A stretch of DNA of 64,000 nucleotides from Candidatus Saccharimonadota bacterium (lineage in GTDB: Bacteria; Patescibacteriota; Saccharimonadia; Saccharimonadales; Saccharimonadaceae). Shown in pieces: positions 51,397 to 63,960 of the stretch (position 1 is the stretch's first letter; every line of letters starts with the position of its first letter). The stretch covers positions 79,629 through 143,628 of the forward strand of contig CAJPQK010000002.1 in the NCBI GenBank assembly GCA_905372835.1, given 5' to 3'. Under the pieces are notes generated by a model. That model made no database searches, was not told the origin of the DNA, and worked only from the letters and a program-made list of their open reading frames with translations. The translations under genes and the position numbers were made by a program.

Positions 51397-53169
51397 CTAA
51401 AGCGTCTTTTTCACCAACTCTCGTGTAAAGAACTCAAGCTCATCGCCCTCTTCGACCACAATCTTCTTGGCAGTTTTCAGACTCAAGCCGCACATTTCAC
51501 CTTCAAATACCTCTTTAGCCTCTTGCTGCTGGCGCTGTACACTTGAAACCTCAACTTCGGCTATCTGTTCACCTTTACGTTTCAAACGAGCCAGGAGACC
51601 CTTTGAGACCTTCCCACGCATCATTTCACCACCAGCGATCACCTCCTCACGCATTGTACGGAACACACCCTTCACCTTAAGCGCACCAATCTCTGTCTCT
51701 ACCACTTCTGGAGCCAACAGGTTCTCCATGGACAATTTTGCGTCATCCAGCAGCTCATAAATCACTCGGTACAGGCGTACTTCTACTTTCTCGCGAGAAG
51801 CCAACCGCTTAACAGCAGGAGGCAAATCAACATTGAAACCGTAAATGACAGTATTTTCACCAGTTGCCAAGTGGATGTCATTTTCAGAGATATTACCCAC
51901 ACCATGACCGATCACTCTCAGTTCAACTTCACCATTTGTCTCAATCAGTTTCAAACTGTCAATGACCGACGTTAATGAACCCTGTACATCGGCCTTGATG
52001 ATGACATTAAACTCTTGCGCATCATGCTTTTGATTCATCATCTTGAGAATATCAGCGCCTGTCACATTTGTCGTCGCTGCACGACGCTCTTGCTCCAGCT
52101 TGGCTTTGGCCGCCATCTGTCGCGCTTCTTTTTCATTTTTCGCGATGACGAAGCTGTCACCAAATTGTGGTAATTCCTTAAATCCTGTCACATTCACTGG
52201 TGTTGAAGGACCCGCTAGCTTCATGGCCTTACCACGAAAGTCCAACATGGTACGCACGCGGCCATAAGCCGTCCCTGCAACCAAATAATGCGACGGCTTC
52301 AGCTGTCCATGTTCCACCAACAAACCGACCACGGCACCGCGACCAGTCTCCATATGTGCTTCAATTACCAGCCCCTCTGCTGGCGTATCGACATCCGCGC
52401 GTAAGTCTTCCATATCTGCCACCAACAGGACCATGTCCAGCAGTTTATCAAGGTTTTGGCCCGTCTTAGCGCTCACTTCAACCATGACCGTGTCACCACC
52501 CCATTCTTCAGGGTTAAGTCCATGCTCAGAGGCTAATTGCGTCTTTACCAACTGTGGATTAGCGGTGTCTTTATCGATCTTGTTAATCGCCACTACAATC
52601 TTTGCATTTGCAGAACGCGCAAACCGGATGGCTTCCACCGTCTGAGGTTTGACACCATCATCGGCCGCCACCACAATAATCACCACATCGGTCAGCACTG
52701 CTCCGTGCTGTCTCAAGGCAGCAAATGCCTCGTGCCCAGGCGTATCGAGCAGTGTAATTACTCGGCCGTTACGTTCCGCTTGATAAGCACTAATGTGCTG
52801 TGTAATACCACCAGCTTCGCCCTGGGCAGTCTTTTTGTCTAAAATAGCATCCAACAAGCTTGTTTTACCGTGGTCAACGTGCCCCATAACTGCCACAATG
52901 GGCGGACGGGCTACAGCCTTATCTGTCAGCTGATGGACATGACGCAATGGTGCATCTGTACTAGTCGTCTGCTTACGTTCCAACTGCACATCCAGACCAA
53001 GCTCTTCCACTACAATCTGAGCAGTATCAAAGTCAAGGCGCTGATTAATTGTTGCGGCAATACCGTTTTTGAACAACTCACCAATCAGCGTGGTCACGGA
53101 TAAACCAAGGGTCTCTGCAAGCTCACCGACAGTTACTGAATCTGCAATTTTGACGATTTTTTCTGCCAT
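51397..53169 (-). CDS. infB: translation initiation factor IF-2, short form
   Basis: 590 residues. A brief IF2_N domain (1-50), then the G domain: GHVDHGKTSLLDA (G1) near 95, DTPGHEAFAALR (G3) near 142, NKIDKD (G4) near 197. Domains II-IV follow with the C-terminal fMet-tRNA-binding region. Usual IF-2 has a long N-terminal extension; here it is nearly missing, as in other reduced genomes. GAGGAG precedes the start. Confidence 0.95.
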   Translation of the reverse strand: MAEKIVKIADSVTVGELAETLGLSVTTLIGELFKNGIAATINQRLDFDTAQIVVEELGLDVQLERKQTTSTDAPLRHVHQLTDKAVARPPIVAVMGHVDHGKTSLLDAILDKKTAQGEAGGITQHISAYQAERNGRVITLLDTPGHEAFAALRQHGAVLTDVVIIVVAADDGVKPQTVEAIRFARSANAKIVVAINKIDKDTANPQLVKTQLASEHGLNPEEWGGDTVMVEVSAKTGQNLDKLLDMVLLVADMEDLRADVDTPAEGLVIEAHMETGRGAVVGLLVEHGQLKPSHYLVAGTAYGRVRTMLDFRGKAMKLAGPSTPVNVTGFKELPQFGDSFVIAKNEKEARQMAAKAKLEQERRAATTNVTGADILKMMNQKHDAQEFNVIIKADVQGSLTSVIDSLKLIETNGEVELRVIGHGVGNISENDIHLATGENTVIYGFNVDLPPAVKRLASREKVEVRLYRVIYELLDDAKLSMENLLAPEVVETEIGALKVKGVFRTMREEVIAGGEMMRGKVSKGLLARLKRKGEQIAEVEVSSVQRQQQEAKEVFEGEMCGLSLKTAKKIVVEEGDELEFFTRELVKKTL

Positions 53170-53223
53170 AATAAGCTCCTCTCACCTCTGGTACGTCACC
53201 ACGCCTCAGGGATTTTGTTCTAA

Positions 53224-54297
53224 TTATTTTTTCTTTGCTTCACCAAGCGTCAAAGAGATCTTGCGGCTCTCTTTGTCAATATCAAGCACTGTAAAGTTCT
53301 TGCGCTCGTTCAGAGTGAATACTTTCTCTGGATCAGTGCCATCACCACCCAGCTCAGACACGTGAACCAATGCCTCAACCGCTGGGCTTAACTGTACAAA
53401 AGCACCAAATGGAGTGATGCGAGTAACCGTTCCCTCAACTTGATCGCCTGATTTGAATTGTTCAACTTCTTTCAACCAAGGGTCTGGGGTTAGCTGCTTC
53501 ATACTGAGGCTCAAGCGGTCCTTGTCGATAGCGATGATCTTTGCTTCGATCGTCTCACCAACTTTCACGTAGTCGCTTGGGCTACTGACGCGCTCCCAGC
53601 TGATTTCTGAGATGTGTACCAAACCTTCGATACCTTCAACATTCACGAACACACCAAAGTCAACAACACCAGTAACGACACCGCGAACTGTGTCGCCGAT
53701 TGACAATTGCTTAAATCGCTCTGCCAATCCTTCTTTGATAGCTTCTTTTTCCGAGAAGATCAACTTGTTGGCCTTTCGGTCAGCGTCCAATACGCGAACT
53801 TTCATTTCAACATTAACCAACGCATTCAAACGCTGCAAAATTTCATCCTTGTCGCTTGAACCAACTCGTGGGTAGTGCTCAGCTGACAATTGAGATACTG
53901 GCAAGAAACCACGAACCCCTTCGTATTCAACCAACAAACCGCCGCGGTTTGCGTCATATGGGGTAATCGTGATGATTTCACCACTCTCTAGCTTCTCAGC
54001 AACTTCATCCCAGCCTCGATCTTTAGCCGCTTTGCGCAGGCTCAACAAGCTATATCCATTGTCAAGCTCTGTGTCGATGACACTTGCGGTAACTTCGTCA
54101 CCAACAGCGCAAGTCTTCGAAAAACCAACTTCACGCCTTGGGACCAAACCAACGCCCAACGACCCCAGGTCAATCAACACCTCGTGCTTCTTTACTGACA
54201 AAACTGTACCGTGAACTACTTCACCAGCTGTCAATTGTTTAACATTATCGCCTGCTTGTGCCAGCAGGTCGTCCATTGTAATTGTGGCGTTTGCCAT
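53224..54297 (-). CDS. rpsA: 30S ribosomal protein S1 (four S1 domains)
   Basis: 357 residues with four S1 repeats: about 17-87 (GEVVHGTVLSVKKHEVLIDLGS), 100-172, 187-258 (GDTVRGVVTGVVDFGVFVNVEGIEGLVHISEISWE), and 273-345. E. coli S1 has six. S1 helps ribosomes bind mRNA leaders, and leaderless mRNAs need it little, which fits a trimmed protein here. AAGGAAGGAG lies upstream, with a small hairpin between it and the ATG. Confidence 0.9.
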   Translation of the reverse strand: MANATITMDDLLAQAGDNVKQLTAGEVVHGTVLSVKKHEVLIDLGSLGVGLVPRREVGFSKTCAVGDEVTASVIDTELDNGYSLLSLRKAAKDRGWDEVAEKLESGEIITITPYDANRGGLLVEYEGVRGFLPVSQLSAEHYPRVGSSDKDEILQRLNALVNVEMKVRVLDADRKANKLIFSEKEAIKEGLAERFKQLSIGDTVRGVVTGVVDFGVFVNVEGIEGLVHISEISWERVSSPSDYVKVGETIEAKIIAIDKDRLSLSMKQLTPDPWLKEVEQFKSGDQVEGTVTRITPFGAFVQLSPAVEALVHVSELGGDGTDPEKVFTLNERKNFTVLDIDKESRKISLTLGEAKKK

Positions 54298-54298
54298 A

Positions 54299-54312
54299 AG
54301 TCTTTTCAGACT
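54299..54312 (-). promoter_or_regulatory. hairpin between ribosome site and rpsA start codon
   Basis: AGTCT-GAAA-AGACT on the minus strand, between AAGGAAGGAG and ATG. When folded it shortens the long gap; it could also be an S1 binding point. Confidence 0.45.
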
Positions 54313-54371
54313 CCTTCCTTAAAATTAATATTTTTGAGTCACACTAAAAAAGTAGACATCAAGCTATCTTT

Positions 54372-54401
54372 ATACTACCACAATCTGTTAGCAAAAGTCA
54401 A
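54372..54401 (-). promoter_or_regulatory. promoter, rpsA
   Basis: TTGACT (54396-54401), 18 nt, TAGTAT (54372-54377); leader about 65 nt. Confidence 0.7.
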
Positions 54402-54408
54402 AGAGAGA

Positions 54409-54900
54409 CTATACAACTTTCCGAGAACGGACGTATGCTACTGCCATACCTGGAATAACGCCAATGATCAATAACTCCCCGATGTGATCAGCTGGACCGG
54501 TTGTCGGTAGATTCGCAGTGTCACCGCCATTAGTAGCGGCGGCAGGAGCAGCTGGAGTGGCAGGGCCAGTCGGAGTAGTAGGGGCGGGCTGCTGTGTCAC
54601 TGATGGCTTCTGAGCATTGCTCGTAGACTGGTTCTTAGGCTGTTCTTGTTTTTGTGAGTTATTTGACTGAGTGTTGGTCGTAGTATTTGGCTTAGATGTT
54701 TCAGATTTGTTTTGTTCGGATTTTTCATCTTTTTGGGCAAGTTCTTGTTTTTGTGCATTGTTATCTGTGGCGACAGGCACTACAGCATTATTATCTTGCT
54801 GACGAGCAGTATACAACAAACCAAGCGCCAAAATAGCCAGTATTACTCCTACCACCGTAAAAGTCATCACTGAGCCTCTTTGTTGATTGGTCTGCTTCAT
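54409..54900 (-). CDS. LPXTG-type surface protein
   Basis: 163 residues from the ATG at 54900 (GTGGAG 6 nt upstream; the in-frame GTG lies within that site). N-terminal TM/signal (about 9-30, FTVVGVILAILALGLLY), a long Gln/Asn/Thr/Pro/Ala stalk, then LPTTG, a hydrophobic run (GELLIIGVIPGMAVAYV) and RSRK. That is a sortase sorting signal; the N-terminus has no clear cleavage site. No sortase gene is in view. Confidence 0.75.
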   Translation of the reverse strand: MKQTNQQRGSVMTFTVVGVILAILALGLLYTARQQDNNAVVPVATDNNAQKQELAQKDEKSEQNKSETSKPNTTTNTQSNNSQKQEQPKNQSTSNAQKPSVTQQPAPTTPTGPATPAAPAAATNGGDTANLPTTGPADHIGELLIIGVIPGMAVAYVRSRKVV

Positions 54901-54938
54901 ACTAGTCTCCACATTTGCACATTTGTCTATTACGAGTC

Positions 54939-54968
54939 ATTATAGCACATCTGTTCTACCTCTGTAAA
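54939..54968 (-). promoter_or_regulatory. promoter, LPXTG protein gene
   Basis: TTTACA (54963-54968), 18 nt, TATAAT (54939-54944) preceded by TGC; leader about 30 nt with GGAG. Confidence 0.7.
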
Positions 54969-54974
54969 GTAACA

Positions 54975-54983
54975 TGGTATACT
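54975..54983 (+). promoter_or_regulatory. extended -10 promoter, zinc-peptidase gene (leaderless)
   Basis: TG-G-TATACT, 9 nt before the ATG at 54993. Divergent, overlapping in space with the LPXTG promoter. Confidence 0.6.
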
Positions 54984-54992
54984 AGTTTTACT

Positions 54993-55451
54993 ATGTCGAT
55001 GGATGAATTACTCCTGTTAGTTAGGCGTGACTTTCCGAATTACACCATCACTACTGGTGATGATTTTAGTTGGGCACCAGCCGCTAAAACGATTACAGTT
55101 GATACTAAGCATAATTTGCCTGCTCAGCTACTTCATGAAGTTGCCCACGCCGAGCTTGGTCACCAGACCTTCTCTCGAGACATTCAGCTCATAGAGATGG
55201 AGCGAGAGGCCTGGGAGTATTGCACTAAGGTTCTAGCGCCACGCTATGGTGTATCGCTAACTATGGACGACGATGTTGTCCAGGAATCGCTTGATTCCTA
55301 TCGATCATGGCTCACCTCCCGCAGTAGTTGTCCTCATTGCGGAGCTATCGGGCTACAGAAGGCAAAAGATACCTATTCTTGCATGCATTGTCATGTCCAG
55401 TGGCAGGTCAATGAGGCAAGAAGCTGCCGCCTAATTCGCACAATAAAATAA
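54993..55451 (+). CDS. ImmA/IrrE-like zinc peptidase with zinc ribbon
   Basis: 152 residues from the ATG at 54993; a longer frame runs across the promoter. Zinc-peptidase motif LLHEVAHAELGH near 47-58, then MEREAWEYC, an ImmA/IrrE-like order (HExxH, then Glu). The C-terminal CPHCGAIGL...CMHCHVQW is a zinc ribbon. It could cleave a DNA-bound repressor; no HTH partner is adjacent. Function unproven. Confidence 0.75.
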   Translation: MSMDELLLLVRRDFPNYTITTGDDFSWAPAAKTITVDTKHNLPAQLLHEVAHAELGHQTFSRDIQLIEMEREAWEYCTKVLAPRYGVSLTMDDDVVQESLDSYRSWLTSRSSCPHCGAIGLQKAKDTYSCMHCHVQWQVNEARSCRLIRTIK

Positions 55452-55478
55452 CACACCTGGCATTCCAAGGTGTGTTAT
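55448..55478. terminator. bidirectional terminator
   Basis: ATAACACACCT pairs with AGGTGTGTTAT around a 9-nt loop. U-rich on the minus side, so it serves the KGG gene as well as the peptidase gene. Confidence 0.75.
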
Positions 55479-55500
55479 TGATCACCAAAATAAGATTTAA

Positions 55501-55707
55501 CTAGTCAGCTGAGACGGCTGTTGTCTTGCGGCGACGTGAAATCCTACCGCCTTTAGCACCAGCTATACGAGCCAATGCTGGGTTAGCAGCAAAGCCGCCA
55601 GTACGACTGTTACGCCCACCTTTAGCACCAATTTTTGCGTAAAAGTTTGGGTCTTTTGCCAAATTTTTAGCTGCCGCTTTCTTACCGCCTGCTTTTGTTC
55701 CTGCCAT
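55501..55707 (-). CDS. KGG-repeat (Con-10-like) small basic protein
   Basis: 68 residues, very basic. Two repeats of the KGG type: IGAKGGRNSRTGGFAANP and IAGAKGGRISRRRK. Family knowledge: such proteins are stress- or stationary-phase-linked and may bind DNA. GGAGG lies 10 nt before the start. The leader is about 85 nt and structured. Confidence 0.75.
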   Translation of the reverse strand: MAGTKAGGKKAAAKNLAKDPNFYAKIGAKGGRNSRTGGFAANPALARIAGAKGGRISRRRKTTAVSAD

Positions 55708-55733
55708 GAAAGTTTTCCTCCACTATTAAAAGA

Positions 55734-55790
55734 TTTCCACATGCATTATCGTGGAAACCCTCACCTTTATATATCACACATGATATGTGT
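55734..55790 (-). promoter_or_regulatory. structured leader of the KGG gene
   Basis: Two inverted repeats: TTTCCAC (55734-55740)/GTGGAAA (55751-55757), and ACACAT (55776-55781)/ATGTGT (55785-55790). The second lies just past the predicted transcription start and could be an operator. Confidence 0.45.
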
Positions 55791-55799
55791 TATGAGTAC

Positions 55800-55828
55800 A
55801 TAATAGCATACTGCTAATACTTTGTCAA
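55800..55828 (-). promoter_or_regulatory. promoter, KGG gene
   Basis: TTGACA (55823-55828), 17 nt, TATTAT (55800-55805). Confidence 0.7.
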
Positions 55829-56005
55829 TATTTACATTATCTACATATTAGGTTACACTCAAAGAGTAGTGATGTTCACCACACAGTTCTCGTCTTCTGC
55901 GAGATTCGAGAATATATAAAATAGCGCCCTGTCCAAGGGCGCTATTTTGTTAGTTGTTTGAATAGTTACTTAAATACATAAAGATAATGATAAACAGGTT
56001 CATAT
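55829..56005. other. non-coding stretch with hairpins between the KGG gene and 5S
   Basis: No credible gene. It contains TTCTCG (55887-55892)/CGAGAA (55907-55912) and a strong terminator-like hairpin at 55918-55948. May be the tail of the 23S-5S transcript or a small RNA; not resolved. Confidence 0.5.
55918..55948. terminator. strong terminator hairpin, second after 5S
   Basis: AAAATAGCGCCCT / AGGGCGCTATTTT with a 5-nt loop; works in either direction. Confidence 0.75.
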
Positions 56006-56032
56006 GATAAAAACCACCCTATTCGGGTGGTC
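56006..56032 (-). terminator. terminator after 5S rRNA
   Basis: ACCACCC/GGGTGGT (56013-56019 and 56025-56031), then a U-run on the minus strand. Ends 23S-5S. Confidence 0.85.
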
Positions 56033-56041
56033 TCTATATAA

Positions 56042-56151
56042 TTCGGCACCGTGCTAGTTTCCCACTTTCGCAGTATGATCGCCGCTGAGGAGCTTAACTT
56101 CTGTGTTCGGAATGAGAACAGGTGTTTCCTCCTCGCCATGGGCACCGAAGT
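56042..56151 (-). rRNA. rrf: 5S ribosomal RNA
   Basis: About 110 nt. Ends pair as TTCGGTGCC/GGTGCCGAA; the GAACACAGAAGTTAAGCTC core of loop B and helix III is present. Boundaries set by the terminal stem, plus or minus a few nt. Confidence 0.93.
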
Positions 56152-56329
56152 AAGGCTTGCTCCTCATAGGTTCCATTCAGGCAACCCGGGGAAGCCTTGC
56201 TTCGATGTCCAATAACTTTCTGCACGGATGAATTTTTAATCAACTATAGTGCGATGATACACACCAATTACTAGTCAAGTCTACCTTATCCGTAATGTTT
56301 ATGCAAGCATAAACTCCACGGACAAGGAC

Positions 56330-59450
<3,121 letters not shown>

Positions 59451-59715
59451 CATTGACTTAACTAGTAATTGGAATCTACCAAAACTAATACCGTCAATTA
59501 AAAACTCAATTTCTTTTACTCTCAAATTGTTAACGATCAATGCATCATACTCAGAGTGCACAATTGACCCGTCAAATCATTAACGTATCTATCTACACTC
59601 AATTGATTCTCACTGCCCTCGCACGTTTTGCAGTGTATCGCCAGAGGTTCACCTGAACATTCGCGTAACTAGTAATTAACTATACAGCAGCTGTGGTTGT
59701 TTTGCAAGAGTTTTT
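59451..59715 (-). other. 23S leader region with promoter
   Basis: Non-coding between pyrD and 23S. Holds the 23S-5S promoter (59679-59707) and a leader of about 220 nt; no protein gene is likely. Confidence 0.6.
59679..59707 (-). promoter_or_regulatory. promoter, 23S-5S
   Basis: TTGCAA (59702-59707), 17 nt, TATAGT (59679-59684) on the minus strand. Confidence 0.65.
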
Positions 59716-60855
59716 TTAACTTTTTTTCGACTTTTTTGGCTTTTCCTTAAAATCTGCGCCAACCGCCTCAGAAATATGAGAAAAACCATCATTTTTTAGT
59801 AATGTCACTAACTCACGATTCATACGTCCAATCAATTGTGGCCCCTCAAAGAATAACCCCGTGATTAAACCGACTAAGCTAGCGCCAGCCCTAATCTTGG
59901 CGTAAGCATCTTCGGCCGTAAAAATTCCGCCCACGCCAATGATTGTTAATTTGTCGCCATATTTCTGATACGCATGGCGAATTAGTTCCAAGCTGTGTTC
60001 ACGTGTCGGCTCACCACTCAATCCGCCACGAATTTCATCAGTCAGCGGATCTTTAATGACCACCTTTGCGCGGTCCTTCACTAAGTTAGCTACTGTCACT
60101 CCCTGGATGTTGTGCCTGACAATGGTCTGCAGCAATGAATCAAACTGCTGCATGTCATACAAATGCGGCATCTTTACCCAAAACGGCACATTCCTCTCTA
60201 TGTCGTCCATCTCCTGTAATAACATATCCAACGTCTCTGGGTAGATAAACGGCTCCTTACCCGCATTTGGACAAGAGATATTGATCTCTACGACGCTCGC
60301 CAATTGATACTTCACAATATATTCCACAGCCTTTTTTACATCCTTAACGATCAGATCCTCTGAGACACATGGACCAAACTGATCTTTCGTAGACTTATTA
60401 GCAATGACAGCTACCGAAACAACCGTTGGCATATCCTGAATTCGCGACCTATTCTTGATAATGTGATGCCTGATTTTTTTTAACCCATAATTTGGCATAC
60501 CAGCATATACCACCACCGACTTTGTCTTTGGTAACCGGTGAAACCAGGGACGTCGATTACCCTTTCTTGGCTCCAATGTCACTGATCCACCCGAAGCAAA
60601 ACCAAATCCGATATCTTTCATCAGTGACGACAACTGGATATTTTTATCAAATCCCGCCGACAAACCAACTGGATTGCGGTAAGTGACGCCATCGATCTCC
60701 TGCTGTAGCGCTCTGTCTTGAAAACTCCACATTTTACGTATCATCCAACGGATGAGTGGTATTGCTTGCGCCACACGACCACAAAAAATAATCAGCTTAT
60801 GCGTAAAATCAGGAGTTAGTGAAAACAATAGCGGCTTAATAAGATATTTATACAT
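59716..60855 (-). CDS. pyrD: dihydroorotate dehydrogenase, class 2-like
   Basis: A 379-residue flavoprotein. N-terminal membrane-association helices (about 1-40), NPVGLSAGFDKN (near 62), FMN contact VVEINISCPNAGKEPF (near 195) and GVGGIFTAEDAYAKIRAGASLVG (near 307). C-terminal Lys-rich tail. The N-terminal helices and length suggest the quinone-linked class 2. It is leaderless, with no other pyr gene nearby, and sits between 16S and 23S. Confidence 0.87.
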   Translation of the reverse strand: MYKYLIKPLLFSLTPDFTHKLIIFCGRVAQAIPLIRWMIRKMWSFQDRALQQEIDGVTYRNPVGLSAGFDKNIQLSSLMKDIGFGFASGGSVTLEPRKGNRRPWFHRLPKTKSVVVYAGMPNYGLKKIRHHIIKNRSRIQDMPTVVSVAVIANKSTKDQFGPCVSEDLIVKDVKKAVEYIVKYQLASVVEINISCPNAGKEPFIYPETLDMLLQEMDDIERNVPFWVKMPHLYDMQQFDSLLQTIVRHNIQGVTVANLVKDRAKVVIKDPLTDEIRGGLSGEPTREHSLELIRHAYQKYGDKLTIIGVGGIFTAEDAYAKIRAGASLVGLITGLFFEGPQLIGRMNRELVTLLKNDGFSHISEAVGADFKEKPKKSKKS

Positions 60856-60863
60856 ACTCTAGC

Positions 60864-60892
60864 AGTATAATAACCATTTTGCTATTAGGCAA
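60864..60892 (-). promoter_or_regulatory. promoter, pyrD (leaderless)
   Basis: TTGCCT (60887-60892), 17 nt, TATACT (60864-60869), 8 nt to the ATG. Confidence 0.7.
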
Positions 60893-60905
60893 GTAACCCT
60901 TATAT

Positions 60906-61349
60906 TTATGATAAGTCTATCACAGCCCCACCCGGGACAACATCACGCTTATCCTCAACAACCTCCACCCAGTTACCATCAGGATCTTTGATAAAGAAAT
61001 ATCGAAAACCAGTGCGACCCATGACAATATCTGTTACTTCACCAATATCATTAATCGCTGCTCGAAATTCATCTAGACTATCAACCCTCATACCAAAATG
61101 CTTTATACCAATTTCTTCAAGATTATTTCCGACTGCATTATCTATTCTAGGTTCCTGTACATTATTAGTGTGCACAAATAACTCGAGCGTGACACCTTCA
61201 TGATTCATTAGTTGATGAATTGCCAGTGCTGCATCATCCGCACGCCACACCACTACTTCAGTAAACCCAAGATGTGAGTAAAATTCTATACTAGCCTGAG
61301 CATCACGAACAGACAAAGCAATGTGATGAAGAGATATCTTACCAGTCAT
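60906..61349 (-). CDS. VOC/glyoxalase-like protein
   Basis: 147 residues from the ATG at 61349 (AAAGGAA 7 nt upstream). Two VOC modules: ISLHHIALSVRDAQASIEFYSHLGF (metal His) at the N-terminus, and GIKHFGMRVDSLDEF...YFFIKDPDGNWVEVVED at the C-terminus (His, Glu). Could be lactoylglutathione-lyase-like, a dioxygenase or resistance protein; substrate unknown. Carries its own unit between tRNA-Val and pyrD. Confidence 0.8.
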   Translation of the reverse strand: MTGKISLHHIALSVRDAQASIEFYSHLGFTEVVVWRADDAALAIHQLMNHEGVTLELFVHTNNVQEPRIDNAVGNNLEEIGIKHFGMRVDSLDEFRAAINDIGEVTDIVMGRTGFRYFFIKDPDGNWVEVVEDKRDVVPGGAVIDLS

Positions 61350-61626
61350 ATCAAATTCCTTTCTGGTTATTCTATTAGGCAACACTTAGTTACCCTACAT
61401 ATATAACAGTATGGATTAATCGCTGCCACCTCGTCAACTACTTAAACACTACTTGGTGATACTGCGACATTAAAGCCCGGTAGCTACAATAGCTTTGGGC
61501 TAAAATACCAATACTAAAAATCTTATGATAAAAACCGTCCACAATATGGACGGATAATAATTGATACGATTCAGATGTCAGCACAAAACTCTGTTGCGTA
61601 AAAGATAATTCCACTAACAAAATTTG
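61350..61626 (-). other. intergenic region with tRNA-unit terminator
   Basis: No gene seen. It holds the VOC gene ribosome site and weak promoter-like boxes, and the tRNA terminator at 61527-61553. Confidence 0.6.
61527..61553 (-). terminator. terminator of the tRNA unit
   Basis: CCGTCC-ATATTGT-GGACGG followed by U5 on the minus strand. Confidence 0.85.
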
Positions 61627-61703
61627 TGGTGGGCGACAAGGGACTCGAACCCCTGACCCTCTCGGTGTAAACGAGATGCTCTAGCCAACTGAGCTAGTCG
61701 CCC
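61627..61703 (-). tRNA. tRNA-Val (UAC)
   Basis: Full cloverleaf, 77 nt with encoded CCA. Acceptor GGGCGAC/GTCGCCC, discriminator A; anticodon loop TTTACAC with UAC; T-loop GTTCGAGTC. Confidence 0.95.
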
Positions 61704-61715
61704 TTATCAAAAGCG

Positions 61716-61792
61716 TGGTGGGCGATGAGGGACTTGAACCTCCGACCTCGTCATTATCAGTGACGCGCTCTAACCAGCTGAGCTAATCGCCC
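61716..61792 (-). tRNA. tRNA-Ile (GAU)
   Basis: 77 nt with encoded CCA. Acceptor GGGCGAT/ATCGCCC, discriminator A; anticodon loop CTGATAA with GAU. It matches the AUC specifier and UGGU bulge of the T-box at 35075-35245. Confidence 0.95.
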
Positions 61793-61806
61793 TCATACAG
61801 TCTTGA

Positions 61807-61883
61807 TGGTGGAGGCACAGGGACTCGAACCCTGGACCCCCTGCTTGCAAAGCAGGTGCTCTAGCCAACTGAGCTATGCCCCC
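61807..61883 (-). tRNA. tRNA-Ala (UGC)
   Basis: 77 nt with encoded CCA. Anticodon loop TTTGCAA with UGC; acceptor keeps the G3-U70 wobble pair that marks tRNA-Ala. Confidence 0.95.
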
Positions 61884-61902
61884 AATTGCCAAGACTTATT
61901 AC

Positions 61903-61931
61903 ATTGTACCGTATCTTTTTTATTATGACAA
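61903..61931 (-). promoter_or_regulatory. promoter, tRNA-Ala-Ile-Val unit
   Basis: TTGTCA (61926-61931), 17 nt, TACAAT (61903-61908). Confidence 0.75.
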
Positions 61932-61934
61932 GTG

Positions 61935-61940
61935 TATAAT
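61935..61940 (+). promoter_or_regulatory. -10 box, small membrane gene (leaderless)
   Basis: TATAAT, 7 nt before the ATG at 61948; divergent from the tRNA unit. Confidence 0.55.
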
Positions 61941-61947
61941 TGTACAT

Positions 61948-62178
61948 ATGTATGAATTTAGTTTTACCGCATTCGGAGTAGGCCTCTTGATCTTAGGGGC
62001 TGGAGCAGTGTTTACTGTTTACCACCAAAAAATAGCAGACAACCTGGCTGGCGGAGTCAGTAGTTATGATCGCTTTAAGATGTGGGGGCTCATTACTTGT
62101 GGCATCGGCTTTGCTGTCATGCTAAGTCTCCACAGCATAATCCTGAACCTCCTCATTGGCGTATTCTTTAGAGGATAG
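61948..62178 (+). CDS. small two-helix membrane protein
   Basis: 76 residues with two hydrophobic segments (about 8-26 and 49-72) and a basic loop (YHQKIADN..SYDRFKMW). Start at 61948 by the leaderless rule. On the plus strand between the tRNAs and 16S, thus opposite to the rRNA. Function unknown. Confidence 0.6.
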   Translation: MYEFSFTAFGVGLLILGAGAVFTVYHQKIADNLAGGVSSYDRFKMWGLITCGIGFAVMLSLHSIILNLLIGVFFRG

Positions 62179-62193
62179 CTTTTGTCACATAAA

Positions 62194-62222
62194 ATAAACC
62201 CTCTCATAGACGAGAGGGTTTT
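62194..62222. terminator. bidirectional terminator between 16S and the small membrane gene
   Basis: CCCTCTC (62199-62205) pairs with GAGAGGG (62212-62218), with a T-run on the plus side and a U-rich tail on the minus side, so it should stop both the plus gene and the 16S transcript. Confidence 0.75.
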
Positions 62223-62390
62223 ATATTAACAACTTGATTGTGCAATTCATCAATCGGTTTATCGTAGAGAAGGTTTTGAACTTTGTCTCGTCCTCGAGAG
62301 GACTATTGTAAATATGTAAGCTCAGCATATTTACGAGACCGACCTAGCTCAATTTGTGATTGCTCGACAAATTGGCATTTATTCTCCCTA

Positions 62391-63960
<1,570 letters not shown>

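Noticed and set aside
61438..61620. 60-residue minus-strand frame after tRNA-Val
   Set aside because: It begins at TTG without a ribosome site and contains the tRNA terminator hairpin (61527-61553) inside it.
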